A DNA stretch of 64,000 nt from Pelagibius sp964472095 (GTDB lineage: Bacteria; Pseudomonadota; Alphaproteobacteria; Kiloniellales; Kiloniellaceae): NCBI GenBank assembly GCA_964472095.1, contig CAYYIV010000004.1, positions 124,001 through 188,000 of the forward strand. The letters run 5' to 3'. A program made the translations under genes and the position numbers. Of the stretch, positions 25,895-34,074 are shown piece by piece. Under the pieces are notes generated by a model. It saw only the letters and a list, made by a program, of their open reading frames with translations, was not told the DNA's origin and made no database searches. The stretch's first letter is position 1, and each line of letters begins with the position of its first letter.

Positions 25895-26676
25895 CCCGGC
25901 ATACCCGCATCCTGATGTCGGTCATCTATTGGGCTTTCGTCGCCTACCTCTTCGTGCCGCTGGTGCTGATGGTGATGATGGGCTTCAAGGATTCGAAGTT
26001 CATTGGTTTCCCAATCCGTGCCTGGACTCTGGATTGGTACGCGGGTGTCTTCCAGGATACCTTGGTGATGGGCGTATTCGCCTATTCCATGGCGATCGCG
26101 ATCGCCAGCACCTTCTTGTCGCTCGCCATCGGCACCTGGGTCGCCTGCTTTCTCGGCCCCTACAAGTTCCGCGGCAAGCTGATCGTCTTCGCGATAACCT
26201 GCCTGCCGGCGGTGATTCCCGGCATCATTTCGGCCATTGCGCTCAGGATCTTCGCCCGCGGCATCGACATCGAGCCGGGCATGCTGGCCATCATTCTCGG
26301 CCACACCGTGCACAACGTGCCCTTCGTCGCGCTGGTAGTGATGGCGCGACTCTCGACGCTGCCGCGCAGCCACATCGAGGCGGCGCGCGACCTCGGCGCC
26401 GACGCCATCGTCGCCTTTTTCCGTGTCACGCTGCCCTACCTGCTGCCGGCGCTGATCGGGGCGGGAATCTTTTGCATGCTGCTCAGCTTCGACGACTTCG
26501 TGCGCGCCTTCTTCCTCGGCAGCTACGAGCCGACCCTGCCAGTACTCATCTTCGCCATGCTACGCTCGGGCATGTCGCCAGAGATCAACGCCATTTCGAC
26601 AGTCGTGCTCCTGCTGACGGCGGTCCTCGGCCTCTGGGCCGAGCGCTCGATGCGGCGGCTCAACAAGGGAGCCTGA
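25891..26676 (+). CDS. ABC transporter permease (PotC-like)
   Basis: This 261-residue inner-membrane subunit has six predicted helices and an EAA loop (HIEAARDLGADAIVAFFRVTLPYL). Its ATG overlaps the stop of the first permease by four bases and it is followed by the ATPase gene one base after its stop. Together with the partner permease it forms the transmembrane pore of the Pot-type importer. Confidence 0.9.
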   Translation: MTRHTRILMSVIYWAFVAYLFVPLVLMVMMGFKDSKFIGFPIRAWTLDWYAGVFQDTLVMGVFAYSMAIAIASTFLSLAIGTWVACFLGPYKFRGKLIVFAITCLPAVIPGIISAIALRIFARGIDIEPGMLAIILGHTVHNVPFVALVVMARLSTLPRSHIEAARDLGADAIVAFFRVTLPYLLPALIGAGIFCMLLSFDDFVRAFFLGSYEPTLPVLIFAMLRSGMSPEINAISTVVLLLTAVLGLWAERSMRRLNKGA

Positions 26677-26677
26677 C

Positions 26678-27769
26678 ATGGAGCAAAATCGCGAAACCGT
26701 CGTTCATCTCGACCGCATCACCAAGCGCTTTGGCGACGTGACGGCCATCGACTGCCTGGACATGGAGATCATGGCCGGCGAGTTCATCACCTTCCTCGGC
26801 CCCTCCGGCTGCGGTAAGTCGACCACGCTGCGCATCCTCGGCGGATTTGAAAAACCGGATAGCGGGCGAGTCGTCGTCGATGGCCAGGACGTGACGAAGC
26901 TGCCGCCCAACCGGCGCGACGTGAACATGGTGTTTCAGGACTACGCGCTCTTCCCGCACATGACCGTGGGCCAGAACATCGCCTTCGGCCTCGAGCTGAA
27001 GGGCCGCACGAAGTCCCAGATCGAGACGCGCATGAGCGAGCTGCTGGACTTCCTTCACCTGACCGAACTGCGCCAGCGCACTCCCGACCAGCTCTCCGGC
27101 GGCCAGCGCCAGCGCGTCGCGCTGGCTCGCGCGCTGGCGCCGGACCCCAAGCTGCTGCTGCTCGACGAACCGCTCGGTGCGCTCGACGCCAAGCTGCGCG
27201 GCCAGGTCCAGGTCGAACTGAAGGACATCCAGAAGCGTACCGGGAAGACCTTCTTCTTCGTCACCCACGACCAAGAAGAGGCGCTCACCATGTCCGACCG
27301 CATCGTGGTGATGAATGCCGGCCGGGTGGAGCAGGACGGCACGCCGGAAGACCTCTACTTCCGCCCGCGCAGCCGCTTTGTCGCCGAGTTCATCGGCGAG
27401 ACCAACCTCATCGAGGGAAAGGTCGAGGGCAGCGACAACGGCAGCATCGTCATCGACTGGAACGGGCTGCAGGTGCGCGGCGAGGCGCCAGCGGGTACGA
27501 CGCCAGCGGCCGGCCAGCCGGTGACCGCCGCGCTTCGTCTGGAAAGCGTACTCTGCCACCCGCAGAAGCCGGCCGGTGGCAATGCCATTCCGGGCCGGGT
27601 CGTGCAGCGCATCTTCAAGGGCAGCCGCATGGCCCTCGATATTCGTGTGGGAGAGCGCGACGACGCCGTGCTGAAGGCCTATATGGATGCCACCGACGCC
27701 GGCCGTATCGCAGAGGAGAACCTCTGGGTCTCCTGGGATGCCTCGCGTCTCTCCGTGCTGCGCGACTGA
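26678..27769 (+). CDS. ABC transporter ATP-binding protein (PotA-like)
   Basis: The 363-residue ATPase has Walker A GPSGCGKST, Q-loop MVFQDYALFPHM, signature LSGGQRQRVALARAL, Walker B LLLLDEPLGALDAKLR and the H-loop VTHDQEEALTMSD. A C-terminal TOBE-type domain (about residues 280-360) follows, as in PotA. It is the last gene of the (+) operon that began at 16933 and energises the importer encoded just upstream. Confidence 0.93.
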   Translation: MEQNRETVVHLDRITKRFGDVTAIDCLDMEIMAGEFITFLGPSGCGKSTTLRILGGFEKPDSGRVVVDGQDVTKLPPNRRDVNMVFQDYALFPHMTVGQNIAFGLELKGRTKSQIETRMSELLDFLHLTELRQRTPDQLSGGQRQRVALARALAPDPKLLLLDEPLGALDAKLRGQVQVELKDIQKRTGKTFFFVTHDQEEALTMSDRIVVMNAGRVEQDGTPEDLYFRPRSRFVAEFIGETNLIEGKVEGSDNGSIVIDWNGLQVRGEAPAGTTPAAGQPVTAALRLESVLCHPQKPAGGNAIPGRVVQRIFKGSRMALDIRVGERDDAVLKAYMDATDAGRIAEENLWVSWDASRLSVLRD

Positions 27770-27848
27770 GTGAGCGAGATCCGCCCGACTTTGCGCTTCC
27801 AGGGCGACGTGGATCTTTGGGCCGCTCCGCAAAGGCACCTCGACATCT

Positions 27849-28109
27849 TCAGGAGTTCTCTGAATTGCCTGTCCTGGAGCAGATCAGGGCGGAATGGAAT
27901 CGCGTCGCGCGATCGGCGTGCTGTACTGACTTTGCCTTAGTCTGGGCGGCGAAGGCCGTGGGGAGTTCCGGAGCGCGCGCATCGCCGGTCAGGTGCATGA
28001 TGGCGCTGATAGAGAGCGCGACCGCGAAAACGGTCATCACGGCAACGTCTATGCTCCACCGATAGGGATCCAGTACACGGTCTTGCCAGCGATAGCGATC
28101 TAACTGCAT
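27849..28109 (-). CDS. Small single-pass membrane protein, unknown function
   Basis: The 86-residue product has one hydrophobic helix (about residues 20-41, DVAVMTVFAVALSISAIMHL) flanked by polar ends. The start is well supported: a strong AAGGAGGG ribosome site at 28119-28126 lies nine bases before the ATG. It follows another small (-) gene, and both read away from the response regulator at 28614. I do not recognise the family. The C-terminal half is low in hydrophobic residues and carries a lone cysteine. Confidence 0.6.
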   Translation of the reverse strand: MQLDRYRWQDRVLDPYRWSIDVAVMTVFAVALSISAIMHLTGDARAPELPTAFAAQTKAKSVQHADRATRFHSALICSRTGNSENS

Positions 28110-28139
28110 CGGGATCGTCCCTCCTTCTACGACGCGAGG

Positions 28140-28424
28140 TTACCTCGAGGATTTTTTTGATGAGGAACGCGGCGTCTTGCGCTGCGACGCCGCGGCCCCG
28201 CTGGTGCCATCCCTGGCGGGCGGCCCGGCTCGGCCCATGGTCCGAATCAGGACGCTGGCGTGGAGGAAGCGCAGGATCGGAGTGCCCAGACGTGCTATGC
28301 GTTCCAGCCCGCGTGGCGCGGGATAGGGGCCAAGCAGCATCCGCTTCAGGCGGGCGACGAGAGCACGTCGGCATGTGCCGCCGCACAGTGTCCGAGCATA
28401 GAGGCCGCAACCATCAGTGAACAT
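28140..28424 (-). CDS. Small basic protein divergent from two-component system, unknown function
   Basis: The 94-residue product has three cysteines near its N-terminus (CGLYARTLCGGTC), a central amphipathic helix-rich part (ALVARLKRMLLG, RIARLGTPILRFLHASVLI) and a basic serine/lysine-rich tail. AAAGGA at 28431-28436 lies six bases before the ATG, which favours a real gene over chance. It precedes the 86-residue gene by 30 bases, so the two probably share a transcript that starts in the divergent promoter region. No family was recognised. Confidence 0.5.
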   Translation of the reverse strand: MFTDGCGLYARTLCGGTCRRALVARLKRMLLGPYPAPRGLERIARLGTPILRFLHASVLIRTMGRAGPPARDGTSGAAASQRKTPRSSSKKSSR

Positions 28425-28540
28425 GGTCAGTCCTTTCGGTTGCCGTCGGAGGACGGCTGGGGAAAGGCTGGCAGTTGGCTGTGGCAGAAGTTTGTCGGCG
28501 GCGAACGGCAACAGCCGCGAAGTGTCGCGGTCGGGCCGCT

Positions 28541-28558
28541 TGACACAGATTGATACAA
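28541..28558 (-). promoter_or_regulatory. Candidate response-regulator operator (copy 1), upstream of two-component genes
   Basis: On the minus strand this reads TTGTATCAATCTGTGTCA. It matches 16 of 18 bases of the element at 30860-30877. Inside it, TGTATCA and TGTGTCA form a direct repeat about ten bases apart, the layout recognised by OmpR/PhoB-type regulators. It lies in the divergent region between the small (-) genes and the response regulator, so autoregulation is plausible. Confidence 0.6.
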
Positions 28559-28613
28559 AATTTCGGGGCAGGCCTGGAAGACTTGTGATATCGATACGCG
28601 ATGAGGGCTGCCG

Positions 28614-29333
28614 ATGGAAACCACACCGCATATTGCAATTGTCGACGATCACAAGGATATCCGTGAGCTGGTCGCCAGGTATCTGGGCGAGCACGGATAT
28701 CGCGTAAGTGCCGCCGACAGTGCGGCTACCCTGCGGCGGCTGCTCCAGCGTAGTGCTCCCGACCTCATCGTTCTCGATATCATGATGCCCGGCGAGGACG
28801 GCCTCTCGGTCTGCCGGCACCTGCGAGCCACGAGCGACCTGCCCATCATTCTTCTGACTGCCGTGGCAGAAGACACCGACCGTATCGTCGGCCTTGAGAT
28901 GGGGGCCGATGATTACGTGACCAAGCCGTTCAACCCGCGCGAACTGCTCGCCCGCATCAAGGCGGTATTGCGTCGCGCCCAGAGCCTGCCACCGCGCCAG
29001 GCGCTGCCGCGAAGCAAGGTCGTTCGCTTTGATCGCTGGACCCTTGAGGTCGGCAGGCGCGAGCTGGTCAGTGAAGACGGCGTCGCGGTTCCCCTGAGCA
29101 CTGCAGAGTTCCGCCTACTCTCCGTGTTGCTCGATCATCCCGGGCTAGTCCTGACCCGGGACCAGCTGCTCGATCTTACCGTGGGACGAGCGGCGGACGT
29201 CTATGACCGCAGCATCGACAATCAGGTAAGCCGTCTGCGCCGGAAGATCGAAACCGATCCTCGAAACCCGATCCTGATCAAGACTCACTGGGGCGGTGGA
29301 TACAGCTTTGCAGCGGACGTGAATCCAGCATGA
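28614..29333 (+). CDS. OmpR/PhoB-type response regulator
   Basis: The 239-residue protein has a receiver domain with acidic pocket D11-D12, phospho-acceptor D55 (VLDIMMPGEDG) and K104 (DDYVTKPF), and a winged-helix DNA-binding domain from about residue 140 (STAEFRLLSVLLDHPGLVLTRDQLLD...SIDNQVSRLRRKI). It overlaps the sensor kinase by four bases. Likely targets are the divergent small genes and the molybdenum hydroxylase/sox block, as both regions carry the same 18-bp element. Confidence 0.95.
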   Translation: METTPHIAIVDDHKDIRELVARYLGEHGYRVSAADSAATLRRLLQRSAPDLIVLDIMMPGEDGLSVCRHLRATSDLPIILLTAVAEDTDRIVGLEMGADDYVTKPFNPRELLARIKAVLRRAQSLPPRQALPRSKVVRFDRWTLEVGRRELVSEDGVAVPLSTAEFRLLSVLLDHPGLVLTRDQLLDLTVGRAADVYDRSIDNQVSRLRRKIETDPRNPILIKTHWGGGYSFAADVNPA

Positions 29334-30826
29334 GGTACTTCTGGTCAGATTGCTCTTGGACGAAGAGCCTTGCCGGGCAGTTGATCGGCTTCATGCTGCT
29401 CGCCCTGGTACTGTCGCAGGGGATCAGCTTCCTGATCTATTGGGACGAGCGGGGGCATGCGCTTCGTCAGGCGTCGAAGGAAGAATTCTTGGTGCGCAGC
29501 GCGTCGGTCGCCCGGCTGCTTGAAACCACTCCCAGCGTCTACCACGCGGATATCCTGCAGGCGGCTGGCACGAACTACACGAGATTCTGGGTTACGACCG
29601 AAAGCCCAAACGATGTCGTCGTTTGGCGCAGCGAAGCTTGGAATCAGCTCGCGCAACCTCTGCCGGCGAATACCGGCGCCAGCCAGGCGCCTGACTCGGT
29701 GCGAGATAGGGAAGCGCAGGCCCCTGGTAGCACGGTTGTCGGCACGCAAGCGATGGCATCCGAGGTGATCGCCTGGAATGCGCTCACTGCCGAATCTTGG
29801 TCTCTGTCGCGGCCGGCACGCTTCGTGCGGCTCGACGAAGCCTATGGAGCCGGCCTTACGGTTCAGCTCAGGAGTGGAGCTTGGCTCAATGCGGCCTTTG
29901 CCAAGCCGTCCACCGGGCCGATATGGATGTCTCGGCCGGCAGTCTCGCTCGCAATTACAGCTATCCTGCTGTCCTTCATTGCGGTCCTCGTGGCGCGCCG
30001 GATTGCGCGCCCCCTGCAGCGTCTGGCCCATGCGGCGGAGGCCTTCGGCCGTGGCGAGGAGACGGTCCGGCTGCCAGAGGAAGGACCGCATGACATCCGT
30101 CGGACGGCGGAGGCATTCAACCGGATGCAGGAGCGACTGCGGCGTTTCGTTGCAGATCGCACCAGGATGCTGGCTGCCATCGGGCACGACCTCCGGACGC
30201 CGATCACCACGCTGCGGCTGCGGGCCGAGTTTGTCTCCGACAAGGAGACCCGGGAAAGGATTCTGATCACGCTTGCCGAGATGCAGACGATTACCGAGGC
30301 AACTCTTGCCTTCGCGCGCGAGGATGCCGCTGGCGAAGCGACCCGTGTGGTCGATCTTGCTGCCTTGGCGGAGAGCCTTTGCAGCGACATGGCCGACCTT
30401 GGCTGCGATGTGACCTACGTGGAAAGTGACAGGACCCCCTACCGTTGCCGTCCGGCCGCCCTTCGCCGCGCCCTTTGTAACCTCATCGAAAACGCTGTGC
30501 GCTATGGCGCGCAGGCGCAGGTCGCTTTGGTCCACTCCGACGATTGCCTTGAGATCGTGGTCGACGACAATGGGCACGGCATCCCTGAAGATCAGCTTGA
30601 GAACGTGTTTGCGCCCTTTGCCCGCTTGGAAAGCTCGCGTAGCCGGGCGACGGGGGGCGTCGGGTTGGGTTTGTCGATCGCACGGACTCTAGTTCGCAGC
30701 CATGGTGGAGATATCGTGCTGAGCAATCGGCGCAGCGGCGGGCTGCGCGCGGCGATCCGATTGCCGCAAGATCACGCGCTCAACCTGCGATCAGAACATC
30801 TCCGGGCCCCCTCCTCCGATCAGTGA
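29330..30826 (+). CDS. Membrane sensor histidine kinase (EnvZ-like layout)
   Basis: The 498-residue kinase has an N-terminal membrane helix (about residues 18-40), a periplasmic domain of about 160 residues, a second helix (about 202-222), a HAMP linker (RRIARPLQRLAHAAEAFGRG), HisKA with phospho-acceptor H286 in AIGHDLRTP, and an ATPase domain with N box LIENAVRYGA, G1 box VDDNGHGIP and G2 box GGVGLGLSIA. The signal is unknown; the neighbouring sox and hydroxylase genes suggest a reduced sulfur or organic substrate. Confidence 0.94.
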   Translation: MRYFWSDCSWTKSLAGQLIGFMLLALVLSQGISFLIYWDERGHALRQASKEEFLVRSASVARLLETTPSVYHADILQAAGTNYTRFWVTTESPNDVVVWRSEAWNQLAQPLPANTGASQAPDSVRDREAQAPGSTVVGTQAMASEVIAWNALTAESWSLSRPARFVRLDEAYGAGLTVQLRSGAWLNAAFAKPSTGPIWMSRPAVSLAITAILLSFIAVLVARRIARPLQRLAHAAEAFGRGEETVRLPEEGPHDIRRTAEAFNRMQERLRRFVADRTRMLAAIGHDLRTPITTLRLRAEFVSDKETRERILITLAEMQTITEATLAFAREDAAGEATRVVDLAALAESLCSDMADLGCDVTYVESDRTPYRCRPAALRRALCNLIENAVRYGAQAQVALVHSDDCLEIVVDDNGHGIPEDQLENVFAPFARLESSRSRATGGVGLGLSIARTLVRSHGGDIVLSNRRSGGLRAAIRLPQDHALNLRSEHLRAPSSDQ

Positions 30827-31312
30827 GCGGGCATCAGGCGCAGGGTCCTGACAGGTTGCTTGTATCAAACTGTGTCGCACGGGCAATCCGTGAAAGTTCG
30901 CGACATACGCTAGGCATCGGGACAAACTTAGACGACAGAAGGCGCCTAGGCTGCAGCCCTGCATTTCGCAGGAGACGATCAATGCTCAAGAATGAGCCAG
31001 CCTTCGCAATCGGCGGCGACCGGAAGGGGAGCGCAGTCCGACTCCGGCTTCCGATCATGCCGGCTCCCGCATCGCGGAGCTGTTATTTCTGGGTGCAAGC
31101 AAGGCGATATCCGAGACCGGATGGACGGAGGCGGATTGCGCTGAACCAGACAATCGTTCCTTTGCTTCATGGCTGATTGACGTGAGCGCTTGCTTGGCTC
31201 ACCGGCCGGTATCGCACGACCGCGAAGGCTCGCATGAAACGGCCTGGCGAATGTGCGGATGGCTTCCTGCAAGTGTCGTTCCGCATAAGAAACAGAATGG
31301 AAGGAATTTGAA
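30827..31312 (+). other. Region between sensor kinase and molybdenum hydroxylase genes; holds operator and a possible broken small gene
   Basis: These 486 bases hold the 18-bp element at 30860-30877 and a probable broken reading frame from 30982. No promoter boxes of clear quality were seen. The hydroxylase small-subunit gene starts at 31313 behind a GGAAGGAA ribosome site. Confidence 0.6.
30860..30877 (+). promoter_or_regulatory. Candidate response-regulator operator (copy 2), upstream of hydroxylase/sox block
   Basis: TTGTATCAAACTGTGTCG differs from the reverse-oriented copy at 28541-28558 at only two of 18 positions. TGTATCA and TGTGTCG form a direct repeat with ten-base spacing. It lies about 105 bases ahead of the small frame at 30982 and 435 bases ahead of the hydroxylase small subunit, consistent with control of the whole block by the adjacent response regulator. 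Confidence 0.6.
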
Positions 31313-31325
31313 ATGGCTCGCCTGA
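30982..31325 (+). pseudogene. Possible frameshifted small gene ahead of hydroxylase genes
   Basis: An ATG at 30982 follows AGGAGA (30970-30975) and opens a 64-codon frame. A second frame without a usable start is open from 30996 to 31325 and reads like protein (AELLFLGASKAISETGW, SFASWLIDVSACLA), ending 13 bases inside the next gene, as a coupled gene would. A single frameshift would join them into about 110 residues. It could be a decayed gene, a sequencing error or chance; no family was recognised. Confidence 0.3.
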
Positions 31326-31780
31326 CGATCAACGGGACGCTCCAAGAAGTGGAGGTCGATCCGGACACTCCTCTCCTCTGGGTCCTGCGAGAACAGCTCC
31401 GGTTGACCGGAACCAAGTACGGCTGCGGCATCGCCCAATGCGGTTCCTGCACGGTCCAACTGGACGGCGTCGCCACGCGATCCTGCGTGCTGCCGGTCAG
31501 TGCGATCGAGCCGGAGCAGCAGATCGTAACTATCGAAGGACTCTCGCCGGACGGATCCCATCCCGTGCAGCAGGCCTGGCTGGAACTCGACGTGCCCCAG
31601 TGCGGCTACTGCCAGTCGGGCATGATCATGGCCGCCGTCGGGCTGCTGCAGCAGAACGGCAATCCGACCGATGCCGACATCGATGCGGAGATCACCAACA
31701 TTTGCCGCTGCGGGACCTACAACCGCGTGCGCGCGGCCATCAAGTTGGCCGCCGGCAGCGGCAAGACTCAAGCAGGGTGA
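31313..31780 (+). CDS. (2Fe-2S) small subunit of xanthine-dehydrogenase-family molybdenum hydroxylase (IorA/CoxS type)
   Basis: The 155-residue protein has a plant-type [2Fe-2S] ferredoxin domain (GCGIAQCGSC, C38, C43, C46, and C58) and a helical [2Fe-2S] domain (QCGYCQSG, C97, C100, and CRCGTY, C131, C133). It passes electrons from the molybdenum site of the large subunit. It is followed 11 bases later by the large-subunit gene. No FAD subunit is present nearby, as in the isoquinoline 1-oxidoreductase (IorAB) type that donates to cytochrome c or another acceptor. Confidence 0.93.
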   Translation: MARLTINGTLQEVEVDPDTPLLWVLREQLRLTGTKYGCGIAQCGSCTVQLDGVATRSCVLPVSAIEPEQQIVTIEGLSPDGSHPVQQAWLELDVPQCGYCQSGMIMAAVGLLQQNGNPTDADIDAEITNICRCGTYNRVRAAIKLAAGSGKTQAG

Positions 31781-31791
31781 GGGAGCAAATC

Positions 31792-33966
31792 ATGACGACC
31801 GCAGCAACTGTATCGCGTCGCGATTTCATCGTCGGTTCCGCCGCCGCCGTCGGTGGGCTGTCGCTGGGCTTCAGTGTGCCCTTTCCTGGCGCCGCGCTGG
31901 CCGACGATGTGGCGCCCGAGATCAATGCCTGGGTTCTGATCAGGCCGGACGAGACGGTGGTCATCCGCATCGCTAGATCGGAGATGGGGCAGGGAACACT
32001 CACCGGCCTCGCCCAGCTTGTTGCCGAGGAACTCGAGTGCGATTGGTCCAACGTCACCACGGAGTACCCGACACCGGGCGAGAACCTTGCGCGCGACCGG
32101 GTCTGGGGCAGCTTCTCCACCGGCGGCAGCCGCGGCATCCGCCAGTCCCAGGACTATGTGCGCCGGGGCGGGGCCATTGCGCGCGAGATGCTGGTCGCCG
32201 CCGCCGCCGCCGAATGGCAGGCGCCTGTGAGCGACTGCGTGGTGGCCAAGGGCGTCATCACCCACCGACCCAGCGGCCGCACCACCACCTTCGGCAAGGT
32301 GGCGAGCGCAGCGGCCAGGATGACGCCGCCCGCCGAGGTCACGCTGAAAGATCCGAGCGACTGGACCATCGCGGGCCAGCCGCTGCCCCGGCTCGATACT
32401 GCGGAGAAGCTGACCGGCAAGCAGATCTACGGTGTCGATGTCGTGCAGCCCAACATGCTGAACGCGGCAATTCGGGCCTGCCCGGTCTTCGGCGGCACGG
32501 TCGCCGGCTTTGATGCCGCCGCGGTCGCCGACATGCCGGGCGTGCGGAAGGTCGTGCAGGTCGGCGATACGGCCGTCGCGGTGGTCGCCGATACCTGGTG
32601 GCAGGCCAAGATGGCGCTCGACTCCCTGCCCATCGAGTGGGACGAGGGGCCGAACCGGGGCGTCACCAGCGAATCGATCGCCGAAATGCTGGCGGAAGGT
32701 CTGGACGCCGAGGAGGCTTTCATCGGCAATGAAGCGGGCGATGCACGCGCGGTTCTTGCCGCGGCGGAGCGGACGGTCACCGCCGTCTACGCCTACCCCT
32801 ACCAGAACCATGCCACCATGGAGCCGATGAACGCGACGGCGCTCTATACCTCCGACAGGTGCGAGGTGTGGGCGCCAACCCAGAACGGTGAGGCCAGCCT
32901 TGCCGCCGTGGCCGAGGCATCCGGGCTGCCCATTCAACAGTGCGAAATGTACAAGCTGCATCTGGGTGGTGGTTTCGGCCGTCGCGGCAATTTCCAGGAC
33001 TACGTACGCCAGGCGGTGACCATCGCTAAGGAGTTGCCAGGTACACCCGTGAAGCTGATCTGGTCGCGCGAGGAGGATATGCTGCACGGCGCATACCATC
33101 CCACGACCCAATGCAAGTTGACCGGAGCGCTCGACGCGGACGGTAATCTGACTGCGCTGCACATGCGCATCTCGGGTCAGTCGATCTTGGCTGCGGTGCG
33201 TCCGGAGGGCATGCAGGGCGGCGGGGACCCCGTCGTCTTTCAGGGTCTGCATGATGGCGGAGACGAGTATGCCTTCGGCTATTCGATCGAGAATCTGCTC
33301 ATCGACTACGCCATGCGCAACCCACCGGTGCCGCCTGGATTCTGGCGAGGGGTCAATCTCAACCAGAACGCAATCTACGTCGAATGCTTCATGGACGAAC
33401 TCGCCCATGCCGCAGGACAGGAACCGTTGGCCTTCCGCCGCAGGTTGATGGCGAGCCATCCCAAGCATCTGGCGGTGCTTGACGCCGTCGCGGAACGCAT
33501 CGGCTGGGACAGCGCGCCGCCGGCGGGCATTCATCGTGGCCTCGCCCAGATTATGGGCTTCGGCAGCTACGTTGCTGCGGCGGCAGAGGTGTCTGTCAAC
33601 GACGGTCAGCTGAAAGTTCACCGCATCGTTGCCGCGACGGATCCCGGCCATGTCGTCAATCCGGCCCAGGTCGAAAGACAGGTGGAGGGCTCTTTCGTCT
33701 ATGGCCTCTCGGCCTGCCTCTACGGTGAATGCACCGTCAACGGCGGCCGTATGGAGCAGGAAAATTTCGATACCTACAATGTGCTGCGAATGGTGGAGAT
33801 GCCGGCGGTAGAGACCATCATCATGCCGTCAGGCGGGTTCTGGGGCGGAGTCGGAGAGCCGACCATCGCCGTGGCGGCGCCTGCGGTTCTCAACGCGCTA
33901 TTCGCTGCCACCGGCAAGCGCATCCGGCGACTGCCACTGATGAATCACGATTTGAGAGACGTCTGA
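31792..33966 (+). CDS. Molybdopterin-binding large subunit of xanthine-dehydrogenase-family hydroxylase (IorB type), Tat-exported
   Basis: The 724-residue protein starts with a Tat signal (SRRDFIVGSAAAVGGLSLG), so the enzyme is periplasmic with its small subunit carried along. It has the molybdopterin-binding repeats with MGQGTLTGLAQLVAEEL, GGGFGRRG and the C-terminal GGVGEPTIA, which contains the catalytic glutamate of molybdenum hydroxylases. Substrate is unknown: aldehydes, N-heterocycles and others are used by relatives. Start ATG 31792 follows GGGAG; the frame from 31438 overlaps the small subunit and was rejected. The sox genes follow after 108 bases. Confidence 0.92.
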   Translation: MTTAATVSRRDFIVGSAAAVGGLSLGFSVPFPGAALADDVAPEINAWVLIRPDETVVIRIARSEMGQGTLTGLAQLVAEELECDWSNVTTEYPTPGENLARDRVWGSFSTGGSRGIRQSQDYVRRGGAIAREMLVAAAAAEWQAPVSDCVVAKGVITHRPSGRTTTFGKVASAAARMTPPAEVTLKDPSDWTIAGQPLPRLDTAEKLTGKQIYGVDVVQPNMLNAAIRACPVFGGTVAGFDAAAVADMPGVRKVVQVGDTAVAVVADTWWQAKMALDSLPIEWDEGPNRGVTSESIAEMLAEGLDAEEAFIGNEAGDARAVLAAAERTVTAVYAYPYQNHATMEPMNATALYTSDRCEVWAPTQNGEASLAAVAEASGLPIQQCEMYKLHLGGGFGRRGNFQDYVRQAVTIAKELPGTPVKLIWSREEDMLHGAYHPTTQCKLTGALDADGNLTALHMRISGQSILAAVRPEGMQGGGDPVVFQGLHDGGDEYAFGYSIENLLIDYAMRNPPVPPGFWRGVNLNQNAIYVECFMDELAHAAGQEPLAFRRRLMASHPKHLAVLDAVAERIGWDSAPPAGIHRGLAQIMGFGSYVAAAAEVSVNDGQLKVHRIVAATDPGHVVNPAQVERQVEGSFVYGLSACLYGECTVNGGRMEQENFDTYNVLRMVEMPAVETIIMPSGGFWGGVGEPTIAVAAPAVLNALFAATGKRIRRLPLMNHDLRDV

Positions 33967-34074
33967 CATGCCTGGGGCCGCCTCGTCCTGTCGCCTGCCG
34001 TCATGGCGATCGGCATGGCGGGGCGGTCTCCACTTGGTCGCCGCGCTCCGGAACATCACCAACACGGTATTCCG

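Noticed and set aside
28540..28570. A sigma-70 promoter built on TTGACA at 28540-28545
   Set aside because: No acceptable -10 box lies 16-18 bases downstream on the plus strand; the TTGACA overlaps the repeated 18-bp element, which explains it better.
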